Of a stretch of 64,000 nucleotides of DNA, positions 37,391 through 47,295 are shown piece after piece. Source of the DNA: Pseudomonas sp. W4I3 (GTDB lineage Bacteria > Pseudomonadota > Gammaproteobacteria > Pseudomonadales > Pseudomonadaceae); assembly GCF_030816195.1 (NCBI RefSeq), contig NZ_JAUSXS010000001.1, forward strand, positions 1,139,501 through 1,203,500. Reading direction: 5' to 3'. The first letter of the stretch is position 1. Every line of letters begins with the position of its first letter. Position numbers and translations under genes: made by a program. The notes beneath the pieces were generated by a model. That model was not told the origin of the DNA. It worked only from the letters and a program-made list of their open reading frames with translations, and did not search any database.

Positions 37391-40300
37391 TTAGCCGATG
37401 GTCATCAGGCTCGCATTACCGCCGGCCGCAGCGGTGTTGACGCTCAACGCACGCTCGATCACCAACCGTTCCAAGGCAATGGATGTCTCACCCTGGGACA
37501 AACCATGCACCCCAACAATCGCACCGCCGCGCTGCGCCACTTGCTTGCACACCGCGCGCAGTTGGTCGGAGTCGCCGTGGTGCAAGACCGCGTCGAACAC
37601 CACCTCGTCCTTGGTCCAGTCGGCCACACGCTTGATCTTCGCCTGAATATCCTTCGGCAGGCGTGGGAACAAGGCCTTGGTCAGCTCGGTTTCCGGCCAT
37701 ACCGCTGAACCGCCTACTGCCAATACCGCGGCCAGTTGGGTCAGCAGGTCACCTTCGACTTCCGCCAGGCACAGTACGTGTTCACGCGGCAGGATCGCGT
37801 AGCTGTTGCGCTCGCCGGTCGGGCCGGCCAGTTGGCGGGTGATACCGCTTTGCGACTGTGCGGCGAATTGCGTGCACAGGGCGCTCAGTTCGCTGAACTT
37901 TTGGCTGTCGGCCCAGGTTTTCAGGGCGGTCAGCGGTTGGCTCATGGCGTCGCGCAGGCGCAGGTCCGGTGCCGTCAATGCGTCGCCACGTACGAAGGAT
38001 TGCTCGATCGCATCGGTAGGACGAGTCGACAACAGGCGGTACAGGTACAGCGGGCCACCGGCTTTCGGGCCAGTACCCGACAGGCCTTCGCCGCCGAACG
38101 GCTGCACGCCGACCACGGCACCCACGATGTTACGGTTGACGTAGACGTTACCGGCATTGACGTTGTCGATCACCTTGGCGATGGTCTCGTCGATGCGGGT
38201 GTGCACGCCCAATGTCAGGCCGTAGCCGGACGCATTGATCTGGCCGATGAGCTGGTCGATCTCTTTGCGCTTGTAACGCACCACGTGCAGCACCGGACCG
38301 AAGATTTCGCGTTGCAGCTCGTCGAAGCTTTCCAGCTCGATCAGGGTAGGCATCACGAAGGTGCCACGCTTGATCTCTTCGCCGTCGGCAATCGCCACTT
38401 GGTAAACGTTGCGGCCTTTGTCGCGCATGGCCTGGATGTGTTTCTCGATGCCCGCCTTGGCTTCGGCGTCGATCACCGGGCCGATGTCCACCGACAGGCG
38501 CTCCGGGTTGCCCAGGCGGCATTCCGCCATGGCGCCCTTGAGCATTTCGATCACGCGGTCTGCCGAATCTTCCTGTAGGCACAGTACGCGCAGGGCCGAG
38601 CAGCGCTGGCCGGCGCTGTCGAAGGCCGACGACACCACGTCGATGACCACTTGTTCGGTGAGCGCCGAGGAATCCACGATCATCGCGTTCTGGCCGCCGG
38701 TTTCGGCGATCAGCGGAATCGGACGGCCCTGGGCATCCAGGCGGCCGGCGACATTGCGTTGCAGCAAACGGGCAACCTCGGTAGAGCCGGTGAACATCAC
38801 GCCTTTGACGCGCTCATCACCGACCAGGCGGGCCCCGACGCTTTCGCCCTGGCCCGGCAGCAATTGCAGCACGCCTTGTGGGATACCGGCTTCGAGCAGG
38901 ATGCGTACCGCCTGGGCGGCGACCAGCGGGGTTTGTTCGGCAGGCTTGGCCAGTACCGGGTTACCGGCGGCCAGTGCCGCAGCAACCTGGCCGCTGAAGA
39001 TCGCCAGCGGGAAGTTCCATGGGCTGATGCACACCACCGGGCCCAATGGGCGGTGGGCGTCGTTGGTGAAGTCGTTGCGCGCCTGCACCGCGTAGTAGCG
39101 CAGGAAATCCACGGCTTCGCGTACTTCAGCGATGGCGTTGGCGAAGGTCTTGCCGGCTTCACGGGCCAGCAGGCCCATCAGTGGCTGGATTTCACCTTCC
39201 ATCAGGTCAGCGGCGCGTTCCAGGATCGCGGCGCGTTCTGCAGGTGGGGTGGCCTGCCAGATCGGGCCGGCGCTGATGGCGCACTGGATGGCATTGTCGA
39301 CGTCTTCGACGGTGGCTTCCTGAACGTGACCGACCACATCGCGCAGGTCGGACGGGTTCAGCACCGCGGCAGCCGGTTGTTCGCTGGAGGCGCAACCGAG
39401 CATCGGCGCGGCTTTCCAGTTGTTGTGCGCGGTGGCAAGCAGGGCGCAGGACAACGACGCCAGGCGATGCTCGTTGGCCAGGTCGATACCGGCCGAGTTG
39501 GCGCGGTCGCTGCCATACACGTCACGCGGCAGCGGGATACGCGGGTGCGGCAGGCCGAAGCCGCCTTCCACCGTGGCCATCTGCTCGATGCTCGCCACCG
39601 GATCGGCCACCAGCTCCTGAATCGAGATGGATTGGTCGGCAATGCGGTTGACGAACGAGGTGTTCGCACCGTTTTCCAACAGGCGACGCACCAGGTACGC
39701 CAGCAGGGTTTCGTGCGTGCCGACCGGTGCGTACACGCGGCACGGGCGGTTCAACTTGCCTTCGGAAACCTTGCCCACCACTTGTTCGTACAGCGGTTCA
39801 CCCATGCCGTGCAGGCATTGGAACTCGTACTGGCCAGGGTAATAGTTCTGACCGGCGATGTGATAAATGGCCGACAGCGTATGGGCGTTGTGCGTGGCGA
39901 ACTGCGGATAGATGACTTCCGGTACCGACAACAGTTTGCGTGCGCAGGCGATGTAGGAAACGTCGGTGTACACCTTGCGGGTGTACACCGGGTAGCCTTC
40001 CAGGCCTTCGACTTGGGCGCGCTTGATTTCGCTGTCCCAGTACGCGCCTTTTACCAGGCGGATCATCAGGCGGTGGCGGCTGCGGCGTGCCAGGTCGATC
40101 ACGTAGTCGATCACATAAGGGCAACGCTTCTGGTAGGCCTGGATCACGAAACCGATACCGTTCCAGCCGGTCAGTTGCGGCTCGAAGCACAGGCGCTCGA
40201 GCAGGTCCAGGGACAATTCGAGGCGGTCGGCTTCTTCGGCGTCGATGTTCAGGCCGATGTCGTATTGCTTGGCCAGCAGGGTCAGCGACAACAGGCGCGG

Positions 40301-41344
40301 GTACAGCTCGTCCATCACACGCTCGTACTGGGCGCGGCTGTAGCGCGGGTGCAGGGCGGAAAGCTTGATGGAAATGCCTGGGCCTTCATAGATACCACGG
40401 CCGTGGGAGGCTTTGCCGATGGAGTGAATGGCTTGTTCGTACGAGGCCAGGTACTTCTGGGCATCGTGTTCGGTCAGTGCGGCTTCGCCGAGCATGTCGT
40501 AGGAATAGCGGAAACCCTTGGCTTCGAACTTGCTCGCGTTGGCCAGCGCTTCGGCAATGGTTTCGCCGGTGACGAACTGCTCGCCCATCAGGCGCATGGC
40601 CATGTCGACGCCCTTGCGGATCATCGGCTCGCCGCTTTTGCCGATGATGCGGCTCAGGGACGAGGTCAAACCTGCTTCGTTATGGGTGGCAACCAGTTTG
40701 CCGGTCAGCAGCAGGCCCCAAGTGGCCGCGTTGACGAACAGCGACGGGCTGTTGCCCAGGTGCGGCTGCCAGTTACCGGTGCTGATCTTGTCGCGAATCA
40801 GCGCGTCGCGGGTGCCTTTGTCCGGGATGCGCAGCAGCGCTTCGGCCAGGCACATCAGCGCTACGCCTTCCTGGGACGACAGGGAAAATTCCTGCAGCAG
40901 GCCCTGAACGATGCCGGCACGGCCGCCGGCGCTCTTCTGGTTGCGCAGTTTTTCGGCAATCGTGGCGGCCAGCTTGTTGGTGGCTTCGGCCATGGCCGCC
41001 GGCAGGCGAGCCTGCTCGATCAACATCGGCACCACTTCCGGCTCAGGGCGACGGTAAGCGGCGGTGATCGCGGCGCGCAGTACCGATTGCGGCAGGATGC
41101 TCTCGGCGAACTCTAGGAAGCACTGATGAGCGTGGTCATTTTGGACTTCGCCCGCATCATCGGCGTCTTTGCTGCCCGAACCATTGAGCTCGGAAAGGGT
41201 TGCACCACCCTCGAGTTTCTCCAGGTAATTGAAAATTGCCTGTTTGATCAGCCAGTGCGGCGTGCGATCAATGGAGGACGCGGCGGCCTTCAGACGCTCG
41301 CGGGTTGGGTCGTCGAGTTTGACCCCAAGGGTGGTCGTAGCCAT
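37391..41344 (-). CDS. putA: Trifunctional proline utilisation protein PutA
   Basis: A 1317-residue protein: a ribbon-helix-helix DNA-binding domain (MATTTLGVKLDDPTRERLKA, residues 1-47), a proline dehydrogenase barrel (about 190-570; IRLVKGAYWDSEIKRAQVEG), and a pyrroline-5-carboxylate dehydrogenase (about 650-1120) with Glu in AETGGQNAMIVD and catalytic Cys in SAGQRCSALRVLCLQ, then a C-terminal flap domain. It oxidises proline to glutamate at the membrane and represses put genes when proline is scarce. The ATG at 41344 has GAGG upstream. It is divergent from putP. Confidence 0.97.
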   Translation of the reverse strand: MATTTLGVKLDDPTRERLKAAASSIDRTPHWLIKQAIFNYLEKLEGGATLSELNGSGSKDADDAGEVQNDHAHQCFLEFAESILPQSVLRAAITAAYRRPEPEVVPMLIEQARLPAAMAEATNKLAATIAEKLRNQKSAGGRAGIVQGLLQEFSLSSQEGVALMCLAEALLRIPDKGTRDALIRDKISTGNWQPHLGNSPSLFVNAATWGLLLTGKLVATHNEAGLTSSLSRIIGKSGEPMIRKGVDMAMRLMGEQFVTGETIAEALANASKFEAKGFRYSYDMLGEAALTEHDAQKYLASYEQAIHSIGKASHGRGIYEGPGISIKLSALHPRYSRAQYERVMDELYPRLLSLTLLAKQYDIGLNIDAEEADRLELSLDLLERLCFEPQLTGWNGIGFVIQAYQKRCPYVIDYVIDLARRSRHRLMIRLVKGAYWDSEIKRAQVEGLEGYPVYTRKVYTDVSYIACARKLLSVPEVIYPQFATHNAHTLSAIYHIAGQNYYPGQYEFQCLHGMGEPLYEQVVGKVSEGKLNRPCRVYAPVGTHETLLAYLVRRLLENGANTSFVNRIADQSISIQELVADPVASIEQMATVEGGFGLPHPRIPLPRDVYGSDRANSAGIDLANEHRLASLSCALLATAHNNWKAAPMLGCASSEQPAAAVLNPSDLRDVVGHVQEATVEDVDNAIQCAISAGPIWQATPPAERAAILERAADLMEGEIQPLMGLLAREAGKTFANAIAEVREAVDFLRYYAVQARNDFTNDAHRPLGPVVCISPWNFPLAIFSGQVAAALAAGNPVLAKPAEQTPLVAAQAVRILLEAGIPQGVLQLLPGQGESVGARLVGDERVKGVMFTGSTEVARLLQRNVAGRLDAQGRPIPLIAETGGQNAMIVDSSALTEQVVIDVVSSAFDSAGQRCSALRVLCLQEDSADRVIEMLKGAMAECRLGNPERLSVDIGPVIDAEAKAGIEKHIQAMRDKGRNVYQVAIADGEEIKRGTFVMPTLIELESFDELQREIFGPVLHVVRYKRKEIDQLIGQINASGYGLTLGVHTRIDETIAKVIDNVNAGNVYVNRNIVGAVVGVQPFGGEGLSGTGPKAGGPLYLYRLLSTRPTDAIEQSFVRGDALTAPDLRLRDAMSQPLTALKTWADSQKFSELSALCTQFAAQSQSGITRQLAGPTGERNSYAILPREHVLCLAEVEGDLLTQLAAVLAVGGSAVWPETELTKALFPRLPKDIQAKIKRVADWTKDEVVFDAVLHHGDSDQLRAVCKQVAQRGGAIVGVHGLSQGETSIALERLVIERALSVNTAAAGGNASLMTIG

Positions 41345-41804
41345 TTTCTTATCCTCATGGGTGCCACTACCGAGTGGCATCTGCTGGCGGCAAGATTAGC
41401 TTTGCCCATGAAGAGGTGCAACCGGGTGCAACCCTTTTGTTCAGGAAATTTTCGACGGTTGATCGGAAAAAAACCGGCCTTGCCTGGAATCGGCTTCACG
41501 CTGGTGCATTTACTTCTGAGATGGCCTGCTCTTGCTCCGAAAAGGAGCAAAAACTCGGCGTTTTTGTTGAAAATCACGTGGGTGCAACTTATTCGCAAGA
41601 AACTGGTTGCACCTTATTTGCTTTGTTGAATAGCATTCGCGCATCAAGGTGCAACCACCCTCACGGGTGCGTTCATCGGCTGGCGGCTTTCCTGGGGAAA
41701 CGCTAGTCATAAATGCGCGGCACGCCGCCTCGTTTATCCGGTATCAACGGGTAGCGGGGTGACAGACCGTCGCCACATAAAAACAAAGCCAGGGCGTCAC
41801 TCCT
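41345..41804. promoter_or_regulatory. put control region with PutA-type GTTGCA sites
   Basis: The 460-bp gap between putA and putP has five copies of GTTGCA or its complement TGCAAC, at 41417, 41427, 41583, 41606 and 41650; a sixth lies inside putA at 41199. GTTGCA is the core recognised by the PutA ribbon-helix-helix domain in E. coli. A perfect 7-bp stem (TTGCTCC-GAAAA-GGAGCAA, 41532-41550) sits in the middle. No gene is seen in this gap. Confidence 0.65.
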
Positions 41805-43289
41805 ATGAGCGTTAGCAATCCTACCCTGATCACGTTCGTGATCTACATCGCAGCAATGGTGCTGATCGGCCTGATGGCTTATCGCTCCACCAACAATCTT
41901 TCCGATTACATCCTGGGCGGTCGCAGCCTCGGTAGCGTGGTGACGGCTTTGTCCGCCGGTGCTTCCGATATGAGCGGCTGGTTGCTGATGGGCCTGCCGG
42001 GCGCCATCTACATGTCTGGCTTGTCGGAAAGCTGGATTGCCATCGGCCTGATCGTCGGTGCCTACCTCAATTGGCTGTTCGTGGCCGGCCGCCTGCGCGT
42101 GCAGACCGAACACAACGGCGACGCCCTGACCCTGCCGGATTACTTCTCCAGCCGCTTCGAAGATAAAAGCGGCCTGCTGCGGATCATTTCTGCGGTGGTG
42201 ATCCTGGTGTTCTTCACCATTTACTGCGCCTCCGGCATCGTGGCGGGTGCCCGCCTGTTCGAAAGCACCTTCGGCATGTCCTACGAGACCGCGCTGTGGG
42301 CCGGTGCCGCAGCGACTATTGCCTACACCTTTATCGGCGGTTTCCTGGCGGTCAGCTGGACCGACACCGTACAAGCCACGCTGATGATCTTCGCGTTGAT
42401 CCTGACGCCGATCATCGTATTGCTGGCCACCGGTGGCGTTGACACCACCTTCCTGGCCATCGAAGCCAAGGATCCGACCAGCTTCGACATGCTGAAAAAC
42501 ACCACCTTTATCGGCGTTATCTCGCTGATGGGCTGGGGCCTGGGTTACTTCGGCCAGCCGCACATCCTCGCGCGCTTCATGGCAGCGGATTCGGTGAAAT
42601 CGATTGCCAAGGCGCGTCGCATCTCCATGACCTGGATGATCCTGTGCCTGGGCGGCACCGTGGCAGTGGGCTTCTTCGGCATCGCTTACTTCTCGGCACA
42701 CCCGGAAGTGGCAGGCCCAGTGACTGAAAACCCTGAGCGTGTGTTTATCGAACTGGCCAAGATCCTGTTCAACCCATGGGTTGCCGGCGTATTGCTGTCG
42801 GCCATTCTGGCGGCCGTCATGAGCACCCTGAGCTGCCAATTGCTGGTGTGCTCCAGCGCCCTGACCGAAGACTTCTACAAGGCTTTCCTGCGCAAGGGCG
42901 CCTCCCAGCTTGAGCTGGTGTGGGTCGGTCGCCTGATGGTGCTGCTGGTGGCGTTGATCGCCATCGCCATGGCCGCCAACCCGGAAAACCGCGTACTGGG
43001 CCTGGTCAGCTACGCCTGGGCCGGTTTCGGTGCCGCTTTCGGTCCGGTGGTGCTGATTTCGGTGATCTGGAAAAACATGACCCGCAACGGCGCACTGGCC
43101 GGCATCCTGGTTGGCGCGATCACTGTGATCGTGTGGAAACACTTCGAGTTGCTGGGCCTGTACGAAATCATCCCAGGCTTCATCTTCGCCAGCCTGGCGA
43201 TCTACTTCGTCAGCAAGATGGGCGCGCCGACGGCTGGTATGGTCGAGCGCTTTGATGCGGCGGAAAAAGACTACAACCTCAATAAGTAA
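41805..43289 (+). CDS. putP: Sodium/proline symporter PutP
   Basis: A 494-residue sodium:solute symporter with 13 predicted spans. The N-terminal block YILGGRSLGSVVTALSAGAS and DMSGWLLMGLPGAIYMSGLS contains the conserved Asp and Ser/Gly positions of the sodium site; GWGLGYFGQPHILARFMAAD is the family signature. It imports proline for PutA. An AGGG site lies before the ATG. It is followed by a strong terminator, so it is monocistronic. Confidence 0.97.
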   Translation: MSVSNPTLITFVIYIAAMVLIGLMAYRSTNNLSDYILGGRSLGSVVTALSAGASDMSGWLLMGLPGAIYMSGLSESWIAIGLIVGAYLNWLFVAGRLRVQTEHNGDALTLPDYFSSRFEDKSGLLRIISAVVILVFFTIYCASGIVAGARLFESTFGMSYETALWAGAAATIAYTFIGGFLAVSWTDTVQATLMIFALILTPIIVLLATGGVDTTFLAIEAKDPTSFDMLKNTTFIGVISLMGWGLGYFGQPHILARFMAADSVKSIAKARRISMTWMILCLGGTVAVGFFGIAYFSAHPEVAGPVTENPERVFIELAKILFNPWVAGVLLSAILAAVMSTLSCQLLVCSSALTEDFYKAFLRKGASQLELVWVGRLMVLLVALIAIAMAANPENRVLGLVSYAWAGFGAAFGPVVLISVIWKNMTRNGALAGILVGAITVIVWKHFELLGLYEIIPGFIFASLAIYFVSKMGAPTAGMVERFDAAEKDYNLNK

Positions 43290-43325
43290 CAGCGCTGGGC
43301 GTTGATCGCCCGGTACATGAAAAGA

Positions 43326-43360
43326 AGGCCCACGTCCTAAGGATGCTGGGCCTTTTTTTA
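43326..43360 (+). terminator. Rho-independent terminator after putP
   Basis: AAGGCCCA ... TGGGCCTT with an inner GTCCTAAGGAT fold, followed by TTTTTTT. It lies 37 bp after the putP stop. Confidence 0.88.
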
Positions 43361-43498
43361 TGGAGAGGATCAGCCCCCTGGAGTTCTGAGGATTTCGGCA
43401 CTGCCGACGTAGGACCTTACTGATTTGCCGGCGCAGCGCTCGAATCGGCAAACGGCTGATGCAGAATCGCTCGTCCACCCTTCGCAGAGAAACACCGG

Positions 43499-45517
43499 AT
43501 GTTCGCTCCTGCCAATGAAAGTGCCTTTAACCTGACCCTGGATGGGGAACCTTGTGATCTGAAGGTTCAAGGGTTCATGGGCGATGAATTTATCAGTCTG
43601 CCCTTTCGCTTTGACCTTGAGTTGGTCAGCGAGCAGCCCGATCTGGACCTGGACAGCCTACTGCACCGTCAGGCGTTCTTGGGGTTCGATACTCAGGGCC
43701 ACGGTATTCATGGCCGGGTGTACCGGGTCGCGCAAGGCGATTCGGGTAAGCGGCTGACCCGTTACCAGATCACCCTTGTGCCCCAATTGGCCTATCTGGA
43801 GCACAGCACGCACCAACGGATCTTCCAGAACAAGACGGTGCCGCAGATCATTGCACGAGTGTTGGAGGCTCAGGATATTCAGGGTGATACCTTCGTGTTT
43901 CGCCTCAGCAGCGACTATCCCGAGCGCGAGTACTGTGTTCAGTTCGACGAAACCGATCTGCAGTTCATCCAGCGCTTGTGCGTTGAATCGGGCATCCACT
44001 ATCACTTTCAGCACAGTCCCGAGCGTCACCTGTTGGTGTTTGGCGATGACCAGAGTGTGTTTGGCCAACCGGACCAGGTCACACCCTACCTGGCCGGCTC
44101 CGGCATGGTGGCTGAAGCGCCTGCGATCAAGCGCTTTATCCTGCGGCTGGAAACCCGTACCGCCGGTGTCAACCTGCGGGCCTACGACTTCAAAAAGCCC
44201 AGCCTGGTATTGGAAAGCACAGCTTCCAGCGGGCAACGCCTGCCCTTGGACGAGCAGCGCTATCCTGGAAACTTTACCGATCGCGCACACGGCAAGTACC
44301 TGGCGCAGCGCGTGTTGGAGCGCCATCGCAGCGATTTTCGCCAGGCCAGCGGTATCAGCGATCAGCCGGCACTGGTCACCGGGCAATTTCTGAAGATGGC
44401 TGGCCACCCGCGTCAGGATTGGAATGACCTGTGGCTGGTGACCCAGTTGCACCATACGGGGCGGCAGCCGCAAGTGCTGGAGGAGTCTGCGCCTGACGTT
44501 TATGGGGATGATTTGCCGGCGGGCTATAGCAACGATTTTGTGGTGACGCCTTGGGATGTGCCGTTTCGAACGCCTCTGGTCATGCCCCGGCCGCACCTCG
44601 CCGGCTACCAGAACGCGGTGGTCACCGGGCCTGTGGACAGTGAAATCCATTGCGACGAATACGGCCGTGTCAAAGTGCAGATGGCCTGGGATCGCGACGG
44701 TGAGCACAACGATCATTCCAGCTGTTGGTTGCGCGTGGCGAGCGGCTGGGCCCATGACCGTTATGGGGCGGTACTGATCCCGCGGGTCGGCATGGAAGTG
44801 CTGGTGGGCTTCGTCGATGGCGACATGGACATGCCGCTGGTCATGGGTTGCCTGCCCAACGCGGCAAATCGTTCGCCTCTCGACCTGCCGGCGGACAAGA
44901 CCCTCAGTATTTTTCGCAGCCAGAGCAGCCCCGGTGGCGGGGGCCACAACGAACTGCGCATCGAGGACCGCAAGGGCGCCGAGGAAATCTACCTGCGTGC
45001 CCAGCGCGACTGGACCCAGCACGTGTTGCATGACCAGCATGTGCAGGTCGATCACCAGCGCCGGGTAAAGGTGGGCGGCGAGTCGCACCATGAGTTGCTG
45101 GGCGAAGAGCAGCGCATCACCCATGGCAACCGCATGACTGAACTCAAGCAGGATGACCACCTGGTGGTCGGCGGTTCGCAGCATCTGCGTGCTGGTCGTA
45201 CCCTTCAACTGGCGGCCGGGCAAAGCATCGTCATCGACGCGGGAGCCAGCGTTACGATTCAGGCGGGAGGGCAGTCGATCACGCTCTCGGCGGGCGGCAT
45301 TTTCAGCAGCGTGCCGATCCAGCTTGGCGGGGCGCCAGCCGTTGCGACGGCGCCATTGAAGCCGGGTTTGAAGGAGGCGGCACTGGCGGCCGTCCCGCTT
45401 CCTCTGAGCGCTGTGCAGATAGCGAGCCTGAAACGCAGCGCGCCTTTTTGTGAAGAGTGCGAACGCTGCCGAAATGGGCAGTGCGATATTGCCGAGCATG
45501 CAGGGAGTGTTAACTGA
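43499..45517 (+). CDS. vgrG: Type VI secretion spike protein VgrG (TssI), orphan
   Basis: A 672-residue VgrG. The gp27-like part spans residues about 8-370 (FMGDEFISLPFRFDLELVSE; FQNKTVPQIIARVLEAQDIQ), the OB-fold/gp5 part about 380-470 (VVTGPVDSEIHCDEYGRVKV, SSCWLRVASGWAHDRYGAVL, IPRVGMEVLVGFVDGDMDMP), and then repeat-rich beta-helix to about 610. A short tail has a Cys cluster (FCEECERCRNGQC) and no recognisable enzyme domain. It forms the puncturing tip of the secretion tube. No other type VI gene is in the window; only a DUF4123 adaptor follows, with a TGATG overlap. Confidence 0.94.
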   Translation: MFAPANESAFNLTLDGEPCDLKVQGFMGDEFISLPFRFDLELVSEQPDLDLDSLLHRQAFLGFDTQGHGIHGRVYRVAQGDSGKRLTRYQITLVPQLAYLEHSTHQRIFQNKTVPQIIARVLEAQDIQGDTFVFRLSSDYPEREYCVQFDETDLQFIQRLCVESGIHYHFQHSPERHLLVFGDDQSVFGQPDQVTPYLAGSGMVAEAPAIKRFILRLETRTAGVNLRAYDFKKPSLVLESTASSGQRLPLDEQRYPGNFTDRAHGKYLAQRVLERHRSDFRQASGISDQPALVTGQFLKMAGHPRQDWNDLWLVTQLHHTGRQPQVLEESAPDVYGDDLPAGYSNDFVVTPWDVPFRTPLVMPRPHLAGYQNAVVTGPVDSEIHCDEYGRVKVQMAWDRDGEHNDHSSCWLRVASGWAHDRYGAVLIPRVGMEVLVGFVDGDMDMPLVMGCLPNAANRSPLDLPADKTLSIFRSQSSPGGGGHNELRIEDRKGAEEIYLRAQRDWTQHVLHDQHVQVDHQRRVKVGGESHHELLGEEQRITHGNRMTELKQDDHLVVGGSQHLRAGRTLQLAAGQSIVIDAGASVTIQAGGQSITLSAGGIFSSVPIQLGGAPAVATAPLKPGLKEAALAAVPLPLSAVQIASLKRSAPFCEECERCRNGQCDIAEHAGSVN

Positions 45518-46242
45518 TGCAGACGTCCATGGACCCCGGCACCTGGCTGGCGCAGTTTCCGCTGCTTGCCGGTGAACGGCTCTTTGCTGTGCTGGGCACT
45601 GCCAGCGACGCCAAGCCACTCGCCGCCTGGCAAACCATGACGGCGGGGCCGGCGCCGCGGGCGATTTGGGCCGGTACGGCCTACGCGGCTTGGGCTGAGG
45701 TGATGCCTTACGTGGGCGTCGTCGAGCCGGGCAGCGCCTTTCTCGATTGGGTCGCCACTGTGCACGCCGAGGATTGGGGTTGGCTGGCAGTATCCTCCAG
45801 CCCTTTGGAAACGGTGATTGCCCACCTGCAAAGCCTGACCCAGGTTTTCATGCCCAATGACCAGGCGGTGTTTTTACGCTTCTGGGATGGCGCTCAGTTT
45901 CAGCCGATGTGGCAGCACTTGGGCGATGAGGCAGGGGCGGTGTTGCCGGTGTTTGGGCGTTATTTGATCAATGGCCGGCCGCTGACAGTGACGACTGCCC
46001 CGGTGACACCCGCGAAAGCCTGGCCCTGGTGGCGAGTGCCTGAACCGTTGCTCAGGCACCTGGCTGAGCAGTCGCCGCAGGTACTGGTCGACAACCTGCT
46101 GCAATGGCTGCAAGAGCAGCGCCCGGACCTGTATGCCGCCTTCACACCGGCCACCTTGCGGCACAAACTCACCTGGCTCGCGCGCAGGCCGGGGATCAGC
46201 CATGCGGCGCTGGTCGATTACCTCGCCGCGCAGTTGAGCTGA
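45517..46242 (+). CDS. DUF4123 type VI adaptor/chaperone
   Basis: A 241-residue DUF4123 protein: LFAVLGTASDAKPLAAWQTM start, AEVMPYVGVVEPGSAFLDWV, WGWLAVSSSPLETVIAHLQS, and NDQAVFLRFWDGAQFQPMWQ, the usual order of blocks. These adaptors load a specific effector onto the VgrG tip. Normally the effector gene comes next; here the next gene, 79 bp on, is rlmJ. The start overlaps the vgrG stop (TGATG). Confidence 0.87.
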   Translation: MQTSMDPGTWLAQFPLLAGERLFAVLGTASDAKPLAAWQTMTAGPAPRAIWAGTAYAAWAEVMPYVGVVEPGSAFLDWVATVHAEDWGWLAVSSSPLETVIAHLQSLTQVFMPNDQAVFLRFWDGAQFQPMWQHLGDEAGAVLPVFGRYLINGRPLTVTTAPVTPAKAWPWWRVPEPLLRHLAEQSPQVLVDNLLQWLQEQRPDLYAAFTPATLRHKLTWLARRPGISHAALVDYLAAQLS

Positions 46243-46321
46243 ACACCATCACCACCCGCCATGCGGCCCTGCACCTTTGCGCCGGTAGAAGGTAAACTTC
46301 GCCCCCTGCGCAGGAGCAACC

Positions 46322-47158
46322 ATGAATTATCGTCACGCCTTTCACGCCGGCAACCACGCCGATGTCTTCAAACACCTGACCTTGACCCGCCTCATCGCCC
46401 TGATGTCGCGCAAGGAGCAGCCGTTCGCCTACCTCGACACCCACGCCGGCATCGGCCTGTACGACCTGCAGGGCGACCAGGCCAATCGCACCGGTGAATA
46501 CCTGGAAGGCATCGCCCGCCTATGGGGCGCAAACGACCTGCCGCCGCTCACTGCCGATTACATGCGCGTGCTGCACGAGATGAATCCGGATGGCCAGTTA
46601 CGCTACTACCCAGGCTCGCCGGAACTGGCGCGGCGCCTCACGCGTCCCCAGGACCGTGTATTGCTCAACGAAAAGCACCCGGAAGACGGCGTGTTGCTCA
46701 AGGACAACATGAAGGGTGATCGCCGGGTCAAGGTGCACCTTGGCGAAGGCTGGCATGTACCACGCGCCCTGTTGCCGGTGCCGGAAAAACGCGCGCTGAT
46801 GCTGATCGATCCGCCGTTTGAAAAACTCGACGAAATGCAGCGTTGCGCGGCGTCCCTCAAGGAGGCCGTCAGCCGCATGCGCCAGACGGTCGCGGCGATC
46901 TGGTATCCGGTGAAAGACCAGCGCATGTTGCGCCGCTTCTACCAGGACCTGGCCGGCACCGGTGCGCCGAAACTGTTGCGCGTGGAATTGCTGGTGCACC
47001 CATTGGATACGCCCAACACCCTGACCGGTTCGGGCCTGGCGATTGCCAACCCGCCGTGGGGCCTGGAAGAAGAGTTGCGTGAATTGCTGCCGTGGTTGTC
47101 CAAGCAGCTTGGCCAGACCCAGGGTGGGTGGCAGATGGATTGGCTGATCGCGGAGTAA
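46322..47158 (+). CDS. rlmJ: 23S rRNA adenine-2030 N6-methyltransferase RlmJ
   Basis: A 278-residue protein that starts MNYRHAFHAGNHADVFKHLT, the hallmark of RlmJ (YhiR). The SAM-binding segment is FAYLDTHAGIGLYDLQGDQA and the catalytic D-P-P-F is in ALMLIDPPFEKLDEMQRCAA. It methylates A2030 of 23S rRNA. CAGGAG lies seven bases before the ATG. It is unrelated to the vgrG unit upstream. Confidence 0.96.
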   Translation: MNYRHAFHAGNHADVFKHLTLTRLIALMSRKEQPFAYLDTHAGIGLYDLQGDQANRTGEYLEGIARLWGANDLPPLTADYMRVLHEMNPDGQLRYYPGSPELARRLTRPQDRVLLNEKHPEDGVLLKDNMKGDRRVKVHLGEGWHVPRALLPVPEKRALMLIDPPFEKLDEMQRCAASLKEAVSRMRQTVAAIWYPVKDQRMLRRFYQDLAGTGAPKLLRVELLVHPLDTPNTLTGSGLAIANPPWGLEEELRELLPWLSKQLGQTQGGWQMDWLIAE

Positions 47159-47184
47159 CTCATCTCAAGCCAAACACAGGACCC

Positions 47185-47278
47185 AATGTGGGAGGGGGCT
47201 TGCCCCCGATAGCGGAGTGTCAGTCAGTACATCTGTCACTGATACACCGCCATCGGGAGCAAGCCCCCTCCCACATTT
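47185..47278. repeat. REP pair (REPIN), GTGGGAGGGGGCTTGC type
   Basis: Arms AATGTGGGAGGGGGCTTGCC and GCAAGCCCCCTCCCACATT between the convergent ends of rlmJ and msrA. Confidence 0.93.
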
Positions 47279-47295
47279 TTGAGCGGTGTCGCCCG

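Noticed and set aside
38651..41116. Open frame of 821 codons antisense to putA
   Set aside because: putA is certain on the minus strand, and the antisense product has no recognisable domain or ribosome site.
41703..43478. Open frame of 591 codons antisense to putP
   Set aside because: Shadow of putP; the His/Gln/Asp-rich composition is an artefact of reverse reading.
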